DNA from: Bradyrhizobium sp. CB2312
GTDB lineage: Bacteria > Pseudomonadota > Alphaproteobacteria > Rhizobiales > Xanthobacteraceae
Direction of reading: 5' to 3'
Length of the DNA: 64,000 bases
Assembly (NCBI RefSeq): GCF_029714425.1
Contig: NZ_CP121668.1
Coordinates: 4,423,501-4,487,500, forward strand
Made by a program: the position numbers and the translations under genes
The notes under the pieces: model-generated
Database searches by the model: none
What the model was told of the DNA's origin: nothing
The model's input: only the letters and a program-made list of their open reading frames with translations
In this document: in pieces, positions 52,201 to 59,912 of the stretch
Layout of the letters: each line of letters begins with the position of its first letter
Numbering within the stretch: the first letter of the stretch is position 1

Positions 52201-53672
52201 ACTCAAATTCTGAAAACGCGCCGGGCGCGGCCGAGAACGATCCGGGCGTCGCGAAGACCGAGAGCGCGGGCCATGGCAATTCGCTGCACGCTTCGGAGAA
52301 GGGATCTGCAAAGGCGGCCGCCACGGAATCGACTGAAGCTGAATCCAAGCCGCACAACGGCGTTGGCAATGGGGCCGAGCATCACGCTGCGGCTTCGGAC
52401 GTTCCGCGAGGGTTAGCGAAGAAGGCAGACTCGAGCGCTGTCGAACACGGCAACTCGGGGCACTCAAACTCCGCAAGCGCGCCGGACGCAGGCGAGAACG
52501 TCGAATTGAGCGTCGTAGCGGCCGCCAGCGCGGGCCAGGGCAACTCTGAGCACACGTCGGAGCCAGGGTCTGCAAAGGCGGCAGCGACGGAATTGCCTGA
52601 AGCTGACTTCAAGCCGGGCAACGGTGTCGGCAATGGGGCGGAGCATCCCGCTGCGGCTTCGGACGCTGCGCGAGGGGCCGCGAAGACGACAGAGCCAAGC
52701 GGAGCGGAACACGGCAACTCGGGGCACTCAAACTCCGCAAACGCGCCTGACGCAGGCGAGGTCGATCCGACCGTCGTGACGGCCGCCAGTGAGGGCCACG
52801 GCAACTCGCAGCACACGTCGGAGCCAGGGTCTGCAAACGCGCCAGCGACGGAGTCGACTGAAGCTGATTCCAAGCCGGGCAACGGCATCGGCAATGGCGC
52901 GGAGCATCACGCTGCGGCCTTGGACGCCGCGGCGACGTCAGCGGCAGTGAAGACGGCAGAACCGGTCGCCGTGGAGCACGGCAACGCGGAGCACGATCTG
53001 CACCCAACCTCCGCAAACGCACCGGAAGTAGCCGAAATCGTCGATCCGAGCGTCGCAACCGGCGGCAACGCCGGATGCGGTAACTCGCAGCACGCTTCGG
53101 AGCCTGGGCCTGCAAAGGCGGTAGCAACGGAGCCGACCGAATCCGACTTCACACCGGGGGCCGGCGTCGGCGATGAGGCCGAGCAACACGCCCCGGCTTC
53201 CGACCCTGCGAGTGCGGCAGCGGCAGTGAAGACGGAAGAACCGGTCGCCGTGGACCACGGCAATTCGGGGCACTCAACCGCCGCGAACACGCCGGAAGCA
53301 GCCGAAGTCGCCGATCCGAGCGTTGCAACCAACGGTAACGCCGAACGCGGCAACTCGCAGCACGCTGCGCAATCTGCTGCAATCGCATCTGACGACGCGC
53401 AGCCGGCCAAAGTTGCGTCCGCGACAGGCGGTGCAGATCAAGAACAGGTGTTCCGCTTCGATAGCGAGGCCGCTCCTTCCGCTCTCGTCGCGATCGTCGC
53501 GCCCAGCAAGCTTGATGACCCGCTCGATCGACACGTTCCGCCCGGTCAGCAAGCGGACCTCGAGGTGATCGCCAAAATGGTCCCTATCGCAACGGACGAA
53601 CATGCGAACAACCACGGCAATAGTGGTTCGCATCACGCCATCGTACCTGCGCATCATGACCTTCTGGTTTGA
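49248..53672 (+). CDS. Giant LuxR/NarL-type response regulator with repetitive C-terminal extension
   Basis: 1,474 residues from the ATG at 49248 (GAGG upstream; in-frame starts at 49209 and 49176 possible). Residues ~14-130: receiver (RIVIVDRQPIVLQGL, phosphoacceptor D67 in ALISDTLPD, SKYV switch Lys). Residues ~162-220: LuxR HTH (LTHRERQIVRLVSEGMSNKEIARRLKVSPGTVKVH). About 530-610: a module FDFASGPGRINLAAFG, IPPHTLAWIYDAA, LLEIHLQGI that I associate with secreted rhizobial proteins. Residues ~758-1384: seven to eight repeats of 83-94 residues with HGNS-H-SE and EHHAAASD. The last 76 residues end HHAIVPAHHDLLV. No membrane segment. NarL-type regulators are normally ~210 residues; this is about seven times longer. 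Confidence 0.85.
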   Translation: MLDVSANQGIFQRNRIVIVDRQPIVLQGLKSILGAQQDFDVVASCRDATSGLEAIRNLTPDVALISDTLPDRTVTEILAIAKAENVPTRLVFFTEAEANHELTAAIAAGACSAISKYVSPDTMLRLLRLLTRQSVSPEHFDLSPIGREADGAGKIETKLELLTHRERQIVRLVSEGMSNKEIARRLKVSPGTVKVHLYNIFQKLEVTNRTVLATLALLKHPSGFGTLALAFLAIAIADELKASEANDTRPDDDSIGHAGHEPWKYEAWKYEPWKKAILRHLVVWEAGETHLLSQSDFLAKLGQVANAPAAMEALRAAEQSADSKPLKIYGPVGSATPNLPAPLLRATSDTQMGGDLGADHQFPRLASNPMSVQGGYGTFATVAGALIYALHDPHLAVQAHELGQASIDSVVTVAGENAATKLAAIPHANANHDNAAAGLPSHDSRLSSAHVTTGNESVAGEGARIQVSHGVSHGAEGDTLQKPVGLADAGHDASVGGYSRDQLMGGGNGDGNVVHRSPTDSNSTSSQSAFDFASGPGRINLAAFGALAWLHMTAASKSIPPHTLAWIYDAASNETIVYVNPTDRVLDIGDRSLLEIHLQGIVSVAESDVVDQREGAPVAITLEKLEEALTSASAIDGAVLSKDGAGASIEASGSTLGTAGVWAVLADHGLGFQFGQTRTGVGGMARSRTTTGESADAREESHGASGEPVRVSSIVSAHSAAAPAVGNVTSNSGPINADTGVSSGPNVTVQPSVAMADSADRGNSQHTSEPEPAKAAATEPTEADSKPGNGVDNDAERHAADSDVPTKLAKKVKHGDSGHSNSENAPGAAENDPGVAKTESAGHGNSLHASEKGSAKAAATESTEAGVKPGKGAEHHAAASNVPRGLAKKADSSGAEHDKSEHSNSENAPGAAENDPGVAKTESAGHGNSPHASEKGSAKAAATESTEAGVEPGKGAEHHAAASDVPRGAAKKADSSGAEHGKSGHSNSENAPGAAENDPGVAKTESAGHGNSLHASEKGSAKAAATESTEAESKPHNGVGNGAEHHAAASDVPRGLAKKADSSAVEHGNSGHSNSASAPDAGENVELSVVAAASAGQGNSEHTSEPGSAKAAATELPEADFKPGNGVGNGAEHPAAASDAARGAAKTTEPSGAEHGNSGHSNSANAPDAGEVDPTVVTAASEGHGNSQHTSEPGSANAPATESTEADSKPGNGIGNGAEHHAAALDAAATSAAVKTAEPVAVEHGNAEHDLHPTSANAPEVAEIVDPSVATGGNAGCGNSQHASEPGPAKAVATEPTESDFTPGAGVGDEAEQHAPASDPASAAAAVKTEEPVAVDHGNSGHSTAANTPEAAEVADPSVATNGNAERGNSQHAAQSAAIASDDAQPAKVASATGGADQEQVFRFDSEAAPSALVAIVAPSKLDDPLDRHVPPGQQADLEVIAKMVPIATDEHANNHGNSGSHHAIVPAHHDLLV
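51520..53370 (+). repeat. Tandem coding repeats in giant regulator (249-264 bp units)
   Basis: The marker cactcaaa occurs at 51702, 51951, 52200, 52461 and 52725, with a related site at 53271. The first three intervals are 249, 249 and 261 bp. The units at 51702-52200 are nearly identical at DNA level, so they duplicated recently or are kept alike by recombination. Later units are more diverged. All lengths are multiples of three. Confidence 0.85.
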
Positions 53673-53759
53673 ATCCGGAAGATCTCTTTGAAATCAGGAT
53701 CCAGTATTTCATGCGCTCAGCGCAGGTCGGTCAACGGGATGTGAAGGGGGCGGCTCACA

Positions 53760-54767
53760 TTACGAGCCTTTATCAATCTTCACCCAGAGTGCGCTCCCCA
53801 GCTTCGATGAATTCCTGGCGGCGTATGCCCATGCCGGTAAGCGTGTTGGTGACTGCGCAAGTGCAACCAAAGCCTGCGTAATCCGCTGCGCTTTGCTCCG
53901 CGGCAGGCCACGGACGAATTCGCCCACGCTACCCGGCTTCTCCGCCTTGCATAGAAAGCTGTCTACGATGTCTTGCTGCAGGAATGTCGCGAGATTGAAT
54001 GGTTCGTGCTCGCACTTGCTCAATTGCAGGCCGTGTCGTCGACAGAGGGCTTCGAACGCCGCCGTCGTCCACCGGCCGATGTGGTTTGGTGGCACGTCCA
54101 GGAGCGAGCCGTGGCGCTCCATATAGCAGGTCCGGATGTCATTGGGGACGGCGATGAAGACCGAGCCTTGCGGCTTTAGAAGATATTTCAATCGAGCGAA
54201 AACGTCATCCACTCGGTCCATGTGCTCGAAGACTTGAAACATGAAGATCATGTCGAAGGCTCCCTTCAGGGAGTCGAAAGCAGCGTCTCGCAGATCGACC
54301 GAAAAGGTCTTGTAGCCTTTCGACTGCAATGCGAGGAGTGCTGTCTGGTTGTAGTCCAGGGCATGGATGTCGGGCGTGTGGAACAACCTGTCCCTGACGA
54401 GATCGAGAAAATACCCAAACCCGGCACCGACATCGATGATGGTTTTTCCGGCAGTCGTCATGCCGTTGAGCTCTTCGATCGTCCTTGCATACTCCCATTT
54501 CGTGGTTGGATAGGAGGGATGCGGCGCGGCCAGATTATAGAAGTCAGCGCCACCCGCGACGAACGGATCTGCAAAGCCGAATCCACAATCGCTGCATCTA
54601 CGGACATCGCATGTGCTACGACCCCAGAGACTTGACAGGTAATGCGTCAATTCCCGGGAGCGAGCTGGATACTGGCGCGGATTGACGAAGGATCGAGAGG
54701 CCTGATCTGCAGTCACTTCGAACAATTTCGCAGTTGATGCATGACCACATGCGGGGCAGGTGCTCAT
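53760..54767 (-). CDS. Class I SAM-dependent methyltransferase with N-terminal zinc-ribbon
   Basis: 335 residues. N-terminal Cys pairs (CPACG ... CSDCGF) form a zinc-binding module found in NDP-sugar and polysaccharide C/O-methyltransferases. SAM-binding motif I IDVGAGFGYFLDL, motif II around HALDYNQTALL, and motif post-I FDMIFMFQVFEHMDRVDDVF are clear. It likely methylates a sugar or lipid-linked substrate. The direction opposes the giant regulator gene (convergent, 87-base gap). Confidence 0.88.
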   Translation of the reverse strand: MSTCPACGHASTAKLFEVTADQASRSFVNPRQYPARSRELTHYLSSLWGRSTCDVRRCSDCGFGFADPFVAGGADFYNLAAPHPSYPTTKWEYARTIEELNGMTTAGKTIIDVGAGFGYFLDLVRDRLFHTPDIHALDYNQTALLALQSKGYKTFSVDLRDAAFDSLKGAFDMIFMFQVFEHMDRVDDVFARLKYLLKPQGSVFIAVPNDIRTCYMERHGSLLDVPPNHIGRWTTAAFEALCRRHGLQLSKCEHEPFNLATFLQQDIVDSFLCKAEKPGSVGEFVRGLPRSKAQRITQALVALAQSPTRLPAWAYAARNSSKLGSALWVKIDKGS

Positions 54768-54886
54768 CTGCTGGTCTCTCTTAGGTGTTTGGCCTAGATT
54801 GGTCCGGTCCCACTTGTTCCGTCATCATTCAAATGAAGGCCGCCAAGGGGGTGATCAATCCCGCACGGGCGGTGTGGGGCGGACGC

Positions 54887-56134
54887 TTATCGCGGCCACG
54901 ACGCCATCACGTTCGCCTTCACGGGGACGGGCAGGGGAAGGCGCAGCCCGCGGGCCAACGTCGGGCGGCTGGAGGCGGGTTGCCTTTGGGGCAGCCTGCC
55001 GAAATGCGCGAGCGTTTGCATCAGCGCGCCTCTGACGGCCGGCTCGATCTTCGCGCAGATGAACCAGCAAACCAGGACCAGCATGCCCAGCGCGATCCAT
55101 ACGGCCGTAGTGGCATCCAGGCCGGCCGCGACCAAGGCGCGAATGATCGCCGAGCCTATGACGTTATGGGTGAGATAGAGCGGATAGGTGATCAGTCCGA
55201 GCGTTCTCAGATAAGCCGGTGCTTCCGGGGAAGTGGTGCCCGCAAAGCGCCTGCTCCGGTTCGCGGCTCGGGCAATCAGGAGCACCGCGGCCGCCCAGAC
55301 CATGATCGGCACAAGGGCTGATTGATCCGCGATGGCGGGGATGGACGTCAGGAAGAAGGAGGCGAAGAAGTAGATTTCCACGGCGCCCGACAGACAGGTG
55401 ACTGCAACGGCGATCTGTTCGTGCGCCGTCAATTGCCTGTTCGCGGACATGAACAGCCAGATCCCCAGCGCAAAGAAGCAGCCGTGGGTCAACAGGAATG
55501 CTGCGCACGGCACCCGAAACATCAGAATGACCAGATAGGGCAGCTCGGACGGTGTCGTGCATGACAGCACGAGCAGCGCGACGGCGTTGAACACTGCGCT
55601 GTAGATGGTGAGACCGAAGGCGAGGTGCCGCAGGGTGATCCTCTTCGTGAGCATCGCGCAAAACACGAGGCCATAAAACGCCGTCTCGGCGGCCAGCGTC
55701 CAATAGACCTCGTCAAGCCATTGACCCGTGACGCCCTTCGGTACCATCAGCATGGCATGGATGTAACGCAGGATGAATTCGGACGCCGGTCCGCTCCCGA
55801 ACAGAAGCAGGACGAGGAAGGTCGCGGTGGCGCAGACCCAGACCGCCGGATAAAGCCGGAGCGCGCGACCAAGCAGAAACGCGCCCGGCGTAGACTGGCT
55901 CGCGGAATTCGCGATGACGAAGCCGGAGATGACGAAGAAGATCTCGACACCGACCCAGCCGAACCATGTGAAGGGCGCGGCAGACGGGTACAACACATCG
56001 GCGGCGACGGTACGCTCGAAACCGGGGACGCCGATCGAAGCCCAGGCCCAGGACCAGAACATCTGGTGAAAAATAGCAACTCCGAGCGCGGCTGCGAAGC
56101 GCAGCGGATCCAGCAGGGGCAAATGGCTTTTCAC
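54887..56134 (-). CDS. Acyltransferase 3 family (OafA/NodX-like) membrane protein
   Basis: 415 residues, about ten membrane helices. Acyltransferase-3 hallmarks: LDPLRFAAALGVAIFHQMF (catalytic His in the first helix), GWVGVEIFFVISGFVIANS, and FLLGRALRLYPAVWVC (Arg). Such enzymes O-acetylate surface sugars. The start is GTG at 56134. The methyltransferase is downstream in the same direction, so both may modify the same polysaccharide. Confidence 0.88.
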   Translation of the reverse strand: MKSHLPLLDPLRFAAALGVAIFHQMFWSWAWASIGVPGFERTVAADVLYPSAAPFTWFGWVGVEIFFVISGFVIANSASQSTPGAFLLGRALRLYPAVWVCATATFLVLLLFGSGPASEFILRYIHAMLMVPKGVTGQWLDEVYWTLAAETAFYGLVFCAMLTKRITLRHLAFGLTIYSAVFNAVALLVLSCTTPSELPYLVILMFRVPCAAFLLTHGCFFALGIWLFMSANRQLTAHEQIAVAVTCLSGAVEIYFFASFFLTSIPAIADQSALVPIMVWAAAVLLIARAANRSRRFAGTTSPEAPAYLRTLGLITYPLYLTHNVIGSAIIRALVAAGLDATTAVWIALGMLVLVCWFICAKIEPAVRGALMQTLAHFGRLPQRQPASSRPTLARGLRLPLPVPVKANVMASWPR

Positions 56135-56367
56135 GGGAATGGACCAGGTTCATGCAACAATCCCGCTGGAGATATTGAATCCCCTCACGACGCTCTTTGA
56201 GGTGGGTCACACTTGGTCGGCCGGCGCTGCTGTTGCTGAACCGACCGTCGCAGTCACTCGCTCCAGTATCAGAGCCGGCACGGGGGCGCACGGCCGCAAG
56301 CGTCCGCTGAGGATGTTCGGCGGACGCCGGGCTGCCTTGTCGTGATCAAGCCTGCGAGAGGCTTGGA

Positions 56368-56934
56368 CTAGCGACGTCCCGGACGCTTGAGGTCGGCGAC
56401 CTTGAACCTGTTGCCGGCCTGCAGGCTGCTGCAAAACCAGTGGGCTCTGTTGCGAAACTCGCCCAGGAACACCTTCGTCTCGACGCAATTCTCGTAGGAT
56501 GTATGAGTGATGGTGTCTCGGCACGTTGGCGAGAAAGGCCCATAGTTCAGACCGCCGCCCGACTCGCTGCATCCAATCCAGGGCTCTTTGCCGTGTGGGA
56601 AGCTTGATGCACAGCCACCGTTGCAGCTGCTGGCGCGTGCCTCGAGGCCGGCAATCCTCCCCATCACCGAACCCGGCGCATAGGAAGGCGTCCGTGTGCC
56701 TGAAGACGACGTTTGAGCGGTCGACGCAGTCCGGCGCGATGATGCCCCGGTCGTTGCCGCTCGCTCCTGTCTATGCGGCCTTGCCGTCTGCTTCGGCGCA
56801 TCGACCGTCACAGAAGGAAGAGTGGCGGCGGAGCCTGTTGGGATTTGCGATGCTGCCGGAGCGCACAGCAAGACGGTTGACAAGGCAGCGACGGTTGAAG
56901 GCACGACAAGGCTTGATGAAAATCTCATGACCAT
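56368..56934 (-). CDS. Secreted Cys-rich small hypothetical protein
   Basis: 188 residues from the ATG at 56934 (AAGGA upstream). Signal peptide FSSSLVVPSTVAALSTVLLCAPAASQ, a low-complexity Thr/Ser/Ala linker, then a conserved Cys-rich end (GGCASSFPHGKEPWIGCSESGG, FSPTCRDTITH, YENCVETKVFLGEFR, HWFCSSL). A family common in rhizobia without known function. Even cysteine number suggests disulfides. Confidence 0.75.
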   Translation of the reverse strand: MVMRFSSSLVVPSTVAALSTVLLCAPAASQIPTGSAATLPSVTVDAPKQTARPHRQERAATTGASSRRTASTAQTSSSGTRTPSYAPGSVMGRIAGLEARASSCNGGCASSFPHGKEPWIGCSESGGGLNYGPFSPTCRDTITHTSYENCVETKVFLGEFRNRAHWFCSSLQAGNRFKVADLKRPGRR

Positions 56935-57119
56935 GTCCTTCCAAATCCGGGACGGAATGCCCTCCCGGTAAGTGCACGGTAACATACATTTGAGGCTGAG
57001 CAATCAGGGGTTGAGGAGATGCCTGGTGATAAACGCGCCATCGGCACAGCCGAGAGAAACGCTGACGCACTCAAAGCAGCCGCGAAGTTTGCGTTCGGCG
57101 AAAGGTCTCTGCAGGCCTT

Positions 57120-57240
57120 CATTGCGAAGAGCGCTTGCGACGAAGCGATCCAGAGTCGTTCCGCAGGAGGCACCCCGGATTGCTTTGCGGAGCCTGTCAT
57201 CGGGCCGCGCTTTGCGTGGGCCCGGTGGCTCGCAATGACG
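57120..57240. repeat. Dispersed palindromic repeat, family B (diverged copy)
   Basis: cattgcgaagagcgcttgcg at the left and ctcgcaatgacg at the right match the ends of the copy at 14336-14422; the middle differs and contains an extra segment with an inner hairpin (cgggccgcgctttgcgtggg). It lies upstream of the amtB region. Confidence 0.7.
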
Positions 57241-57388
57241 GCGCGGAGAAAGGGTGGCGGATGAATTCAGTCTCGCGTGCTCCGGACGAAGCGCAGCGCT
57301 TCTTCAGCGGTGCGTTGCAGAGCCAGAGAGAGGCAAAATAAAACGGGGCCCGAAGGGGCCCCGCAAAAAGTCTTCAGCGTCCGCGATC

Positions 57389-57434
57389 TTACTTGATCTT
57401 GGCTTCGCGGAATTCGACGTGCTTGCGCGCGACC
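57389..57434 (-). pseudogene. Duplicated 3' end of rpmG with its terminator
   Basis: 57381-57434 is identical over 54 bases to 61638-61691, i.e. the last 14 codons plus stop of rpmG and eight bases beyond. A G/C hairpin at 57344-57363 (cggggcc/ggccccg) corresponds to the rpmG terminator, so the whole 3' module was copied. The rest of the gene is absent, and the reading frame is lost upstream (atcggctgcc...). It has no function as a coding gene. Confidence 0.8.
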
Positions 57435-57710
57435 ATCGGCTGCCAGGGCCAGCGTTGGCCGACACCAGGGCCCAAGTTCAACTGAAAGAGAGCCTGGGGG
57501 AGGTGGGGGCGCACGGCCGGCATCGTGCAGATCGCATCTGCGCTGATCAGGCCGACAGCGCCGCCGCTGTTGCGAACGATGTAGGCATCGTCAGCATCTG
57601 CTCATTCATTGGGCGAGACGCTGCTGTATGAAGCAGCACGCATCGGGCTTGTGGCAAAGCGGCAAATGGAAATCGCAGCGCGTTCAGCGGGGTGATTGAA
57701 ATCGCGTCGA

Positions 57711-57726
57711 TGGCGCAAATCTTGCA
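57711..57726 (+). promoter_or_regulatory. Sigma-54 (RpoN) promoter of amtB
   Basis: tggcgcaaatcttgca matches TGGCACGN4TTGCW with GG and GC ten bases apart; only two non-critical positions differ. It lies 260 bases upstream of the amtB ATG. About 75-90 bases upstream a perfect dyad gctgct-gtatga-agcagc (57620-57637) could bind an enhancer protein such as NtrC. Nitrogen-limited activation fits ammonium-transporter biology. Confidence 0.7.
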
Positions 57727-57985
57727 TGTTTTTGACCAGGAATTGGAATCGTCTTTGACGCTTTCCGATCTGGTGACAAGGGAAAGGCCGATAAGCCATG
57801 AGGCTGGTCGCCGCCAGTCTCCAGCCATCGACGCTCGACGACCTCATCGCGCCGAGTCCTGATCATTGTGTCCCAAAAATCCGAGCTGATCACGCTAGCG
57901 CGTCGCGCCGGCGCAAACGTTCATCTCGACGGTTCCAGTCAAAGCCACGGCCGGAAGACATCTCTTGCGACTTGGGAGGATGGTG

Positions 57986-59377
57986 ATGGAATCAAAAGCA
58001 TCGACGCGCCAAAGGCTGCTGACGCTGGCGGTCGCGTTGCTCGGAATGGCACTTTTCTACCTCGTCCTCAGCGACGTTGCCTTGGCGGAGGATGCGGGCC
58101 CGCCGGCCTGCGGCGGCAAGATCCTCGAGAAGTGCACGCCCAATCCCGGCGACACCGCCTGGATGCTCACCTCCGTCGCGCTGGTGCTGATGATGACGGT
58201 GCCGGGGCTCGGGTTGTTCTATGGCGGCATGGTGCGCAAGAAGAACGTCGGCGACACCGTGATGACGAGCTTTGCGGTGACCTGCCTGGTCACGATCCTG
58301 TTCGCGATCCTGACCTACAGCCTGGCATTCCGCGCCGGCACGCCGTTCGTCGGGGGGCTGGACCGCATGTTCCTGAGGGACATTCTTAGCGACATCGGCA
58401 AGGGTGGGATCGGCAATCCCAATCCGCTTGCGGCGACGATTCCCGAAAGCGTCTACATCTGCTTCCAGATGACGTTTGCGATCATCACGCCGGCGCTGAT
58501 CGCAGGCGCCTTCGCCGAGCGGATGAAGTTCTCCGCGATGCTCTGGTTCATCGGCCTGTGGGCGATCTTCGTCTATGCGCCGGTCGCGCATTGGGTCTGG
58601 GGCCCCGACGGAATCTTCGCTTCCGGCAATGACGCCGCCTGGGTCAAGGTGCTGGATTTCGCGGGCGGGACCGTCGTGCATATCAATGCCGGCGTGGCGG
58701 GCCTGATGTGCGCCATCATGCTCGGCAGGCGCAAGGAGACGGGACCGGCCCACAACATGGTGCTGACCTTCATCGGCGCCTCGCTGCTCTGGGTCGGCTG
58801 GTTCGGCTTCAACGCAGGCTCCGCGGTGACGGCAGGCATGCAGGCCGGCATGGCGATGCTGGTGACGCAGATCGCAACGGCGGTCGCCGGCTTCACGTGG
58901 ATGCTCGTGGAGTGGTCGCTCAAGGGCAAGCCGACGGTCGTCGGCATCTGCTCGGGTGCGGTCGCGGGCCTCGTCGCCATCACGCCGGCGTCCGGTTTCG
59001 TCAGCCCGGTGGGGGCCTTCGTGATCGGGATCGCGGCCGGTGTCCTCTGCTACTGGGGATGCACCGGGCTGAAGGCCATGTTCAGCTATGACGATGCGCT
59101 CGACTGCTTCGGTGTGCACGCCGTCGGCGGCATCGTCGGCGCATTGCTTACCGGCATCTTCGCCGTCGAGCAATATGGCGGCACCGCGGGCGCGCTGGAG
59201 GGAAACCCGATCCAGTTCGTCAACCAGTGCATCGGCGTCGCCACGGTCTTTGTCTATGACGCCGTCGTCAGCCTGATCATCCTGTACGTGGTCAAGCTGT
59301 TCGTCGGCTTGCGGGTATCGGAGGATATGGAGCGCGACGGTCTGGACCTCGCACTGCATGGCGAGGTCGTGCACTAG
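57986..59377 (+). CDS. amtB: Ammonium transporter AmtB
   Basis: 463 residues. Signal-like N-terminus (TRQRLLTLAVALLGMALFYLVLS) then 11 helices typical of Amt. Ammonium-site and pore residues lie in the family blocks TPALIAGAFAERMKFSA, FAGGTVVHINAG (pore His), and DCFGVHAVGGIVGALLTGIFA (second pore His). GGGAGG at 57974 supports the ATG at 57986; 57980 is too close. glnK does not precede it, unlike most glnK-amtB operons. Its stop is directly at the edge of repeat A. Confidence 0.95.
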   Translation: MESKASTRQRLLTLAVALLGMALFYLVLSDVALAEDAGPPACGGKILEKCTPNPGDTAWMLTSVALVLMMTVPGLGLFYGGMVRKKNVGDTVMTSFAVTCLVTILFAILTYSLAFRAGTPFVGGLDRMFLRDILSDIGKGGIGNPNPLAATIPESVYICFQMTFAIITPALIAGAFAERMKFSAMLWFIGLWAIFVYAPVAHWVWGPDGIFASGNDAAWVKVLDFAGGTVVHINAGVAGLMCAIMLGRRKETGPAHNMVLTFIGASLLWVGWFGFNAGSAVTAGMQAGMAMLVTQIATAVAGFTWMLVEWSLKGKPTVVGICSGAVAGLVAITPASGFVSPVGAFVIGIAAGVLCYWGCTGLKAMFSYDDALDCFGVHAVGGIVGALLTGIFAVEQYGGTAGALEGNPIQFVNQCIGVATVFVYDAVVSLIILYVVKLFVGLRVSEDMERDGLDLALHGEVVH

Positions 59378-59495
59378 AGCATGATCCGGAAAAGTGTGCA
59401 GCGGTTTTCCCTCGCGACAAACGCGGAACGCGTTTGCTCGGAGATCATGCTCAAAGCGCGATGACGATTCATCCCAATCTCATCGCGCTTTAGAC
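59377..59495. repeat. Dispersed palindromic repeat, family A (two hairpins)
   Basis: gagcatgatccgg pairs with gatcatgctc (59377-59452) with an extra segment in the first loop compared with the copy at 6112-6217; aaagcgcgatga (59453-59464) pairs with tcatcgcgcttt (59480-59491), which is nearly identical in both copies. Its left edge is the amtB stop codon. Confidence 0.85.
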
Positions 59496-59567
59496 CGTCG
59501 ATAACGATGTTGAACCAACCCGGCCATCCGCGGTTCGCACGGATGCGCCGGCAAGGGAGAAGGCACG

Positions 59568-59912
59568 ATGACCGAGATCTTTGCGCAAGGTGACCTGCTG
59601 ATCGAGCGGGTGTCCGATGTCGCGCCATCGGGAACGCTCACGGAGACCGCCGAAGGTGTGCCGCTGGTCCTGCTGGAGGGCGAGGCCACCGGACATTGTC
59701 ATGCCATCCGCGAGCGCGTGACACTGTTTCGCGACGACGATCTGGCGCGTGACATTCCGGCCGGGCTCTATCTCGGGCATCTCCTGATCGCCTCGGCCTA
59801 TGCGCGGGTGACGCATCAGGAGCATGCGCCGTTGACGCTGCTGCGCGGGACCTATCGGGTGCGCCGCCAGCGTGAGCTCGGGCCGCGAGATGCGCGCGTC
59901 CTCGCCGACTGA
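59568..59912 (+). CDS. Conserved small hypothetical protein (GHxH type)
   Basis: 114 residues, begins MTEIFAQGDLLIERV. The conserved-looking motif EGEATGHCHAI with a following acidic RDDDLA segment suggests a metal site or small beta-barrel. No membrane segment. AGGGAGAAGG lies before the ATG. The next gene (DUF6745) starts inside its last codons, so the two are an obligate pair. Confidence 0.7.
   Translation: MTEIFAQGDLLIERVSDVAPSGTLTETAEGVPLVLLEGEATGHCHAIRERVTLFRDDDLARDIPAGLYLGHLLIASAYARVTHQEHAPLTLLRGTYRVRRQRELGPRDARVLAD

Larger units (their letters stand above)
56935..57985. other. Gene-poor region: repeat B, rpmG 3' copy, sigma-54 promoter
   Basis: About 1,050 bases. It contains repeat B (57120-57240), the rpmG fragment with its terminator (57340-57434) and the sigma-54 promoter of amtB. 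The rest (57440-57600 and 57790-57970) shows no credible gene; frames there have no ribosome site or domain. Confidence 0.6.

Noticed and set aside
51700..53300. Possible CRISPR-like periodicity
   Set aside because: Units are 249-264 bp, in frame and coding, without short identical repeats and unique spacers.
57254..57631. 125-codon forward frame over the rpmG copy
   Set aside because: It is antisense to the rpmG fragment and its terminator and spans unrelated pieces; composition is shadow-like.
57798..57986. 62-codon frame ending at the amtB start
   Set aside because: No ribosome site, basic shadow-type composition, and it lies in the leader after the sigma-54 promoter.
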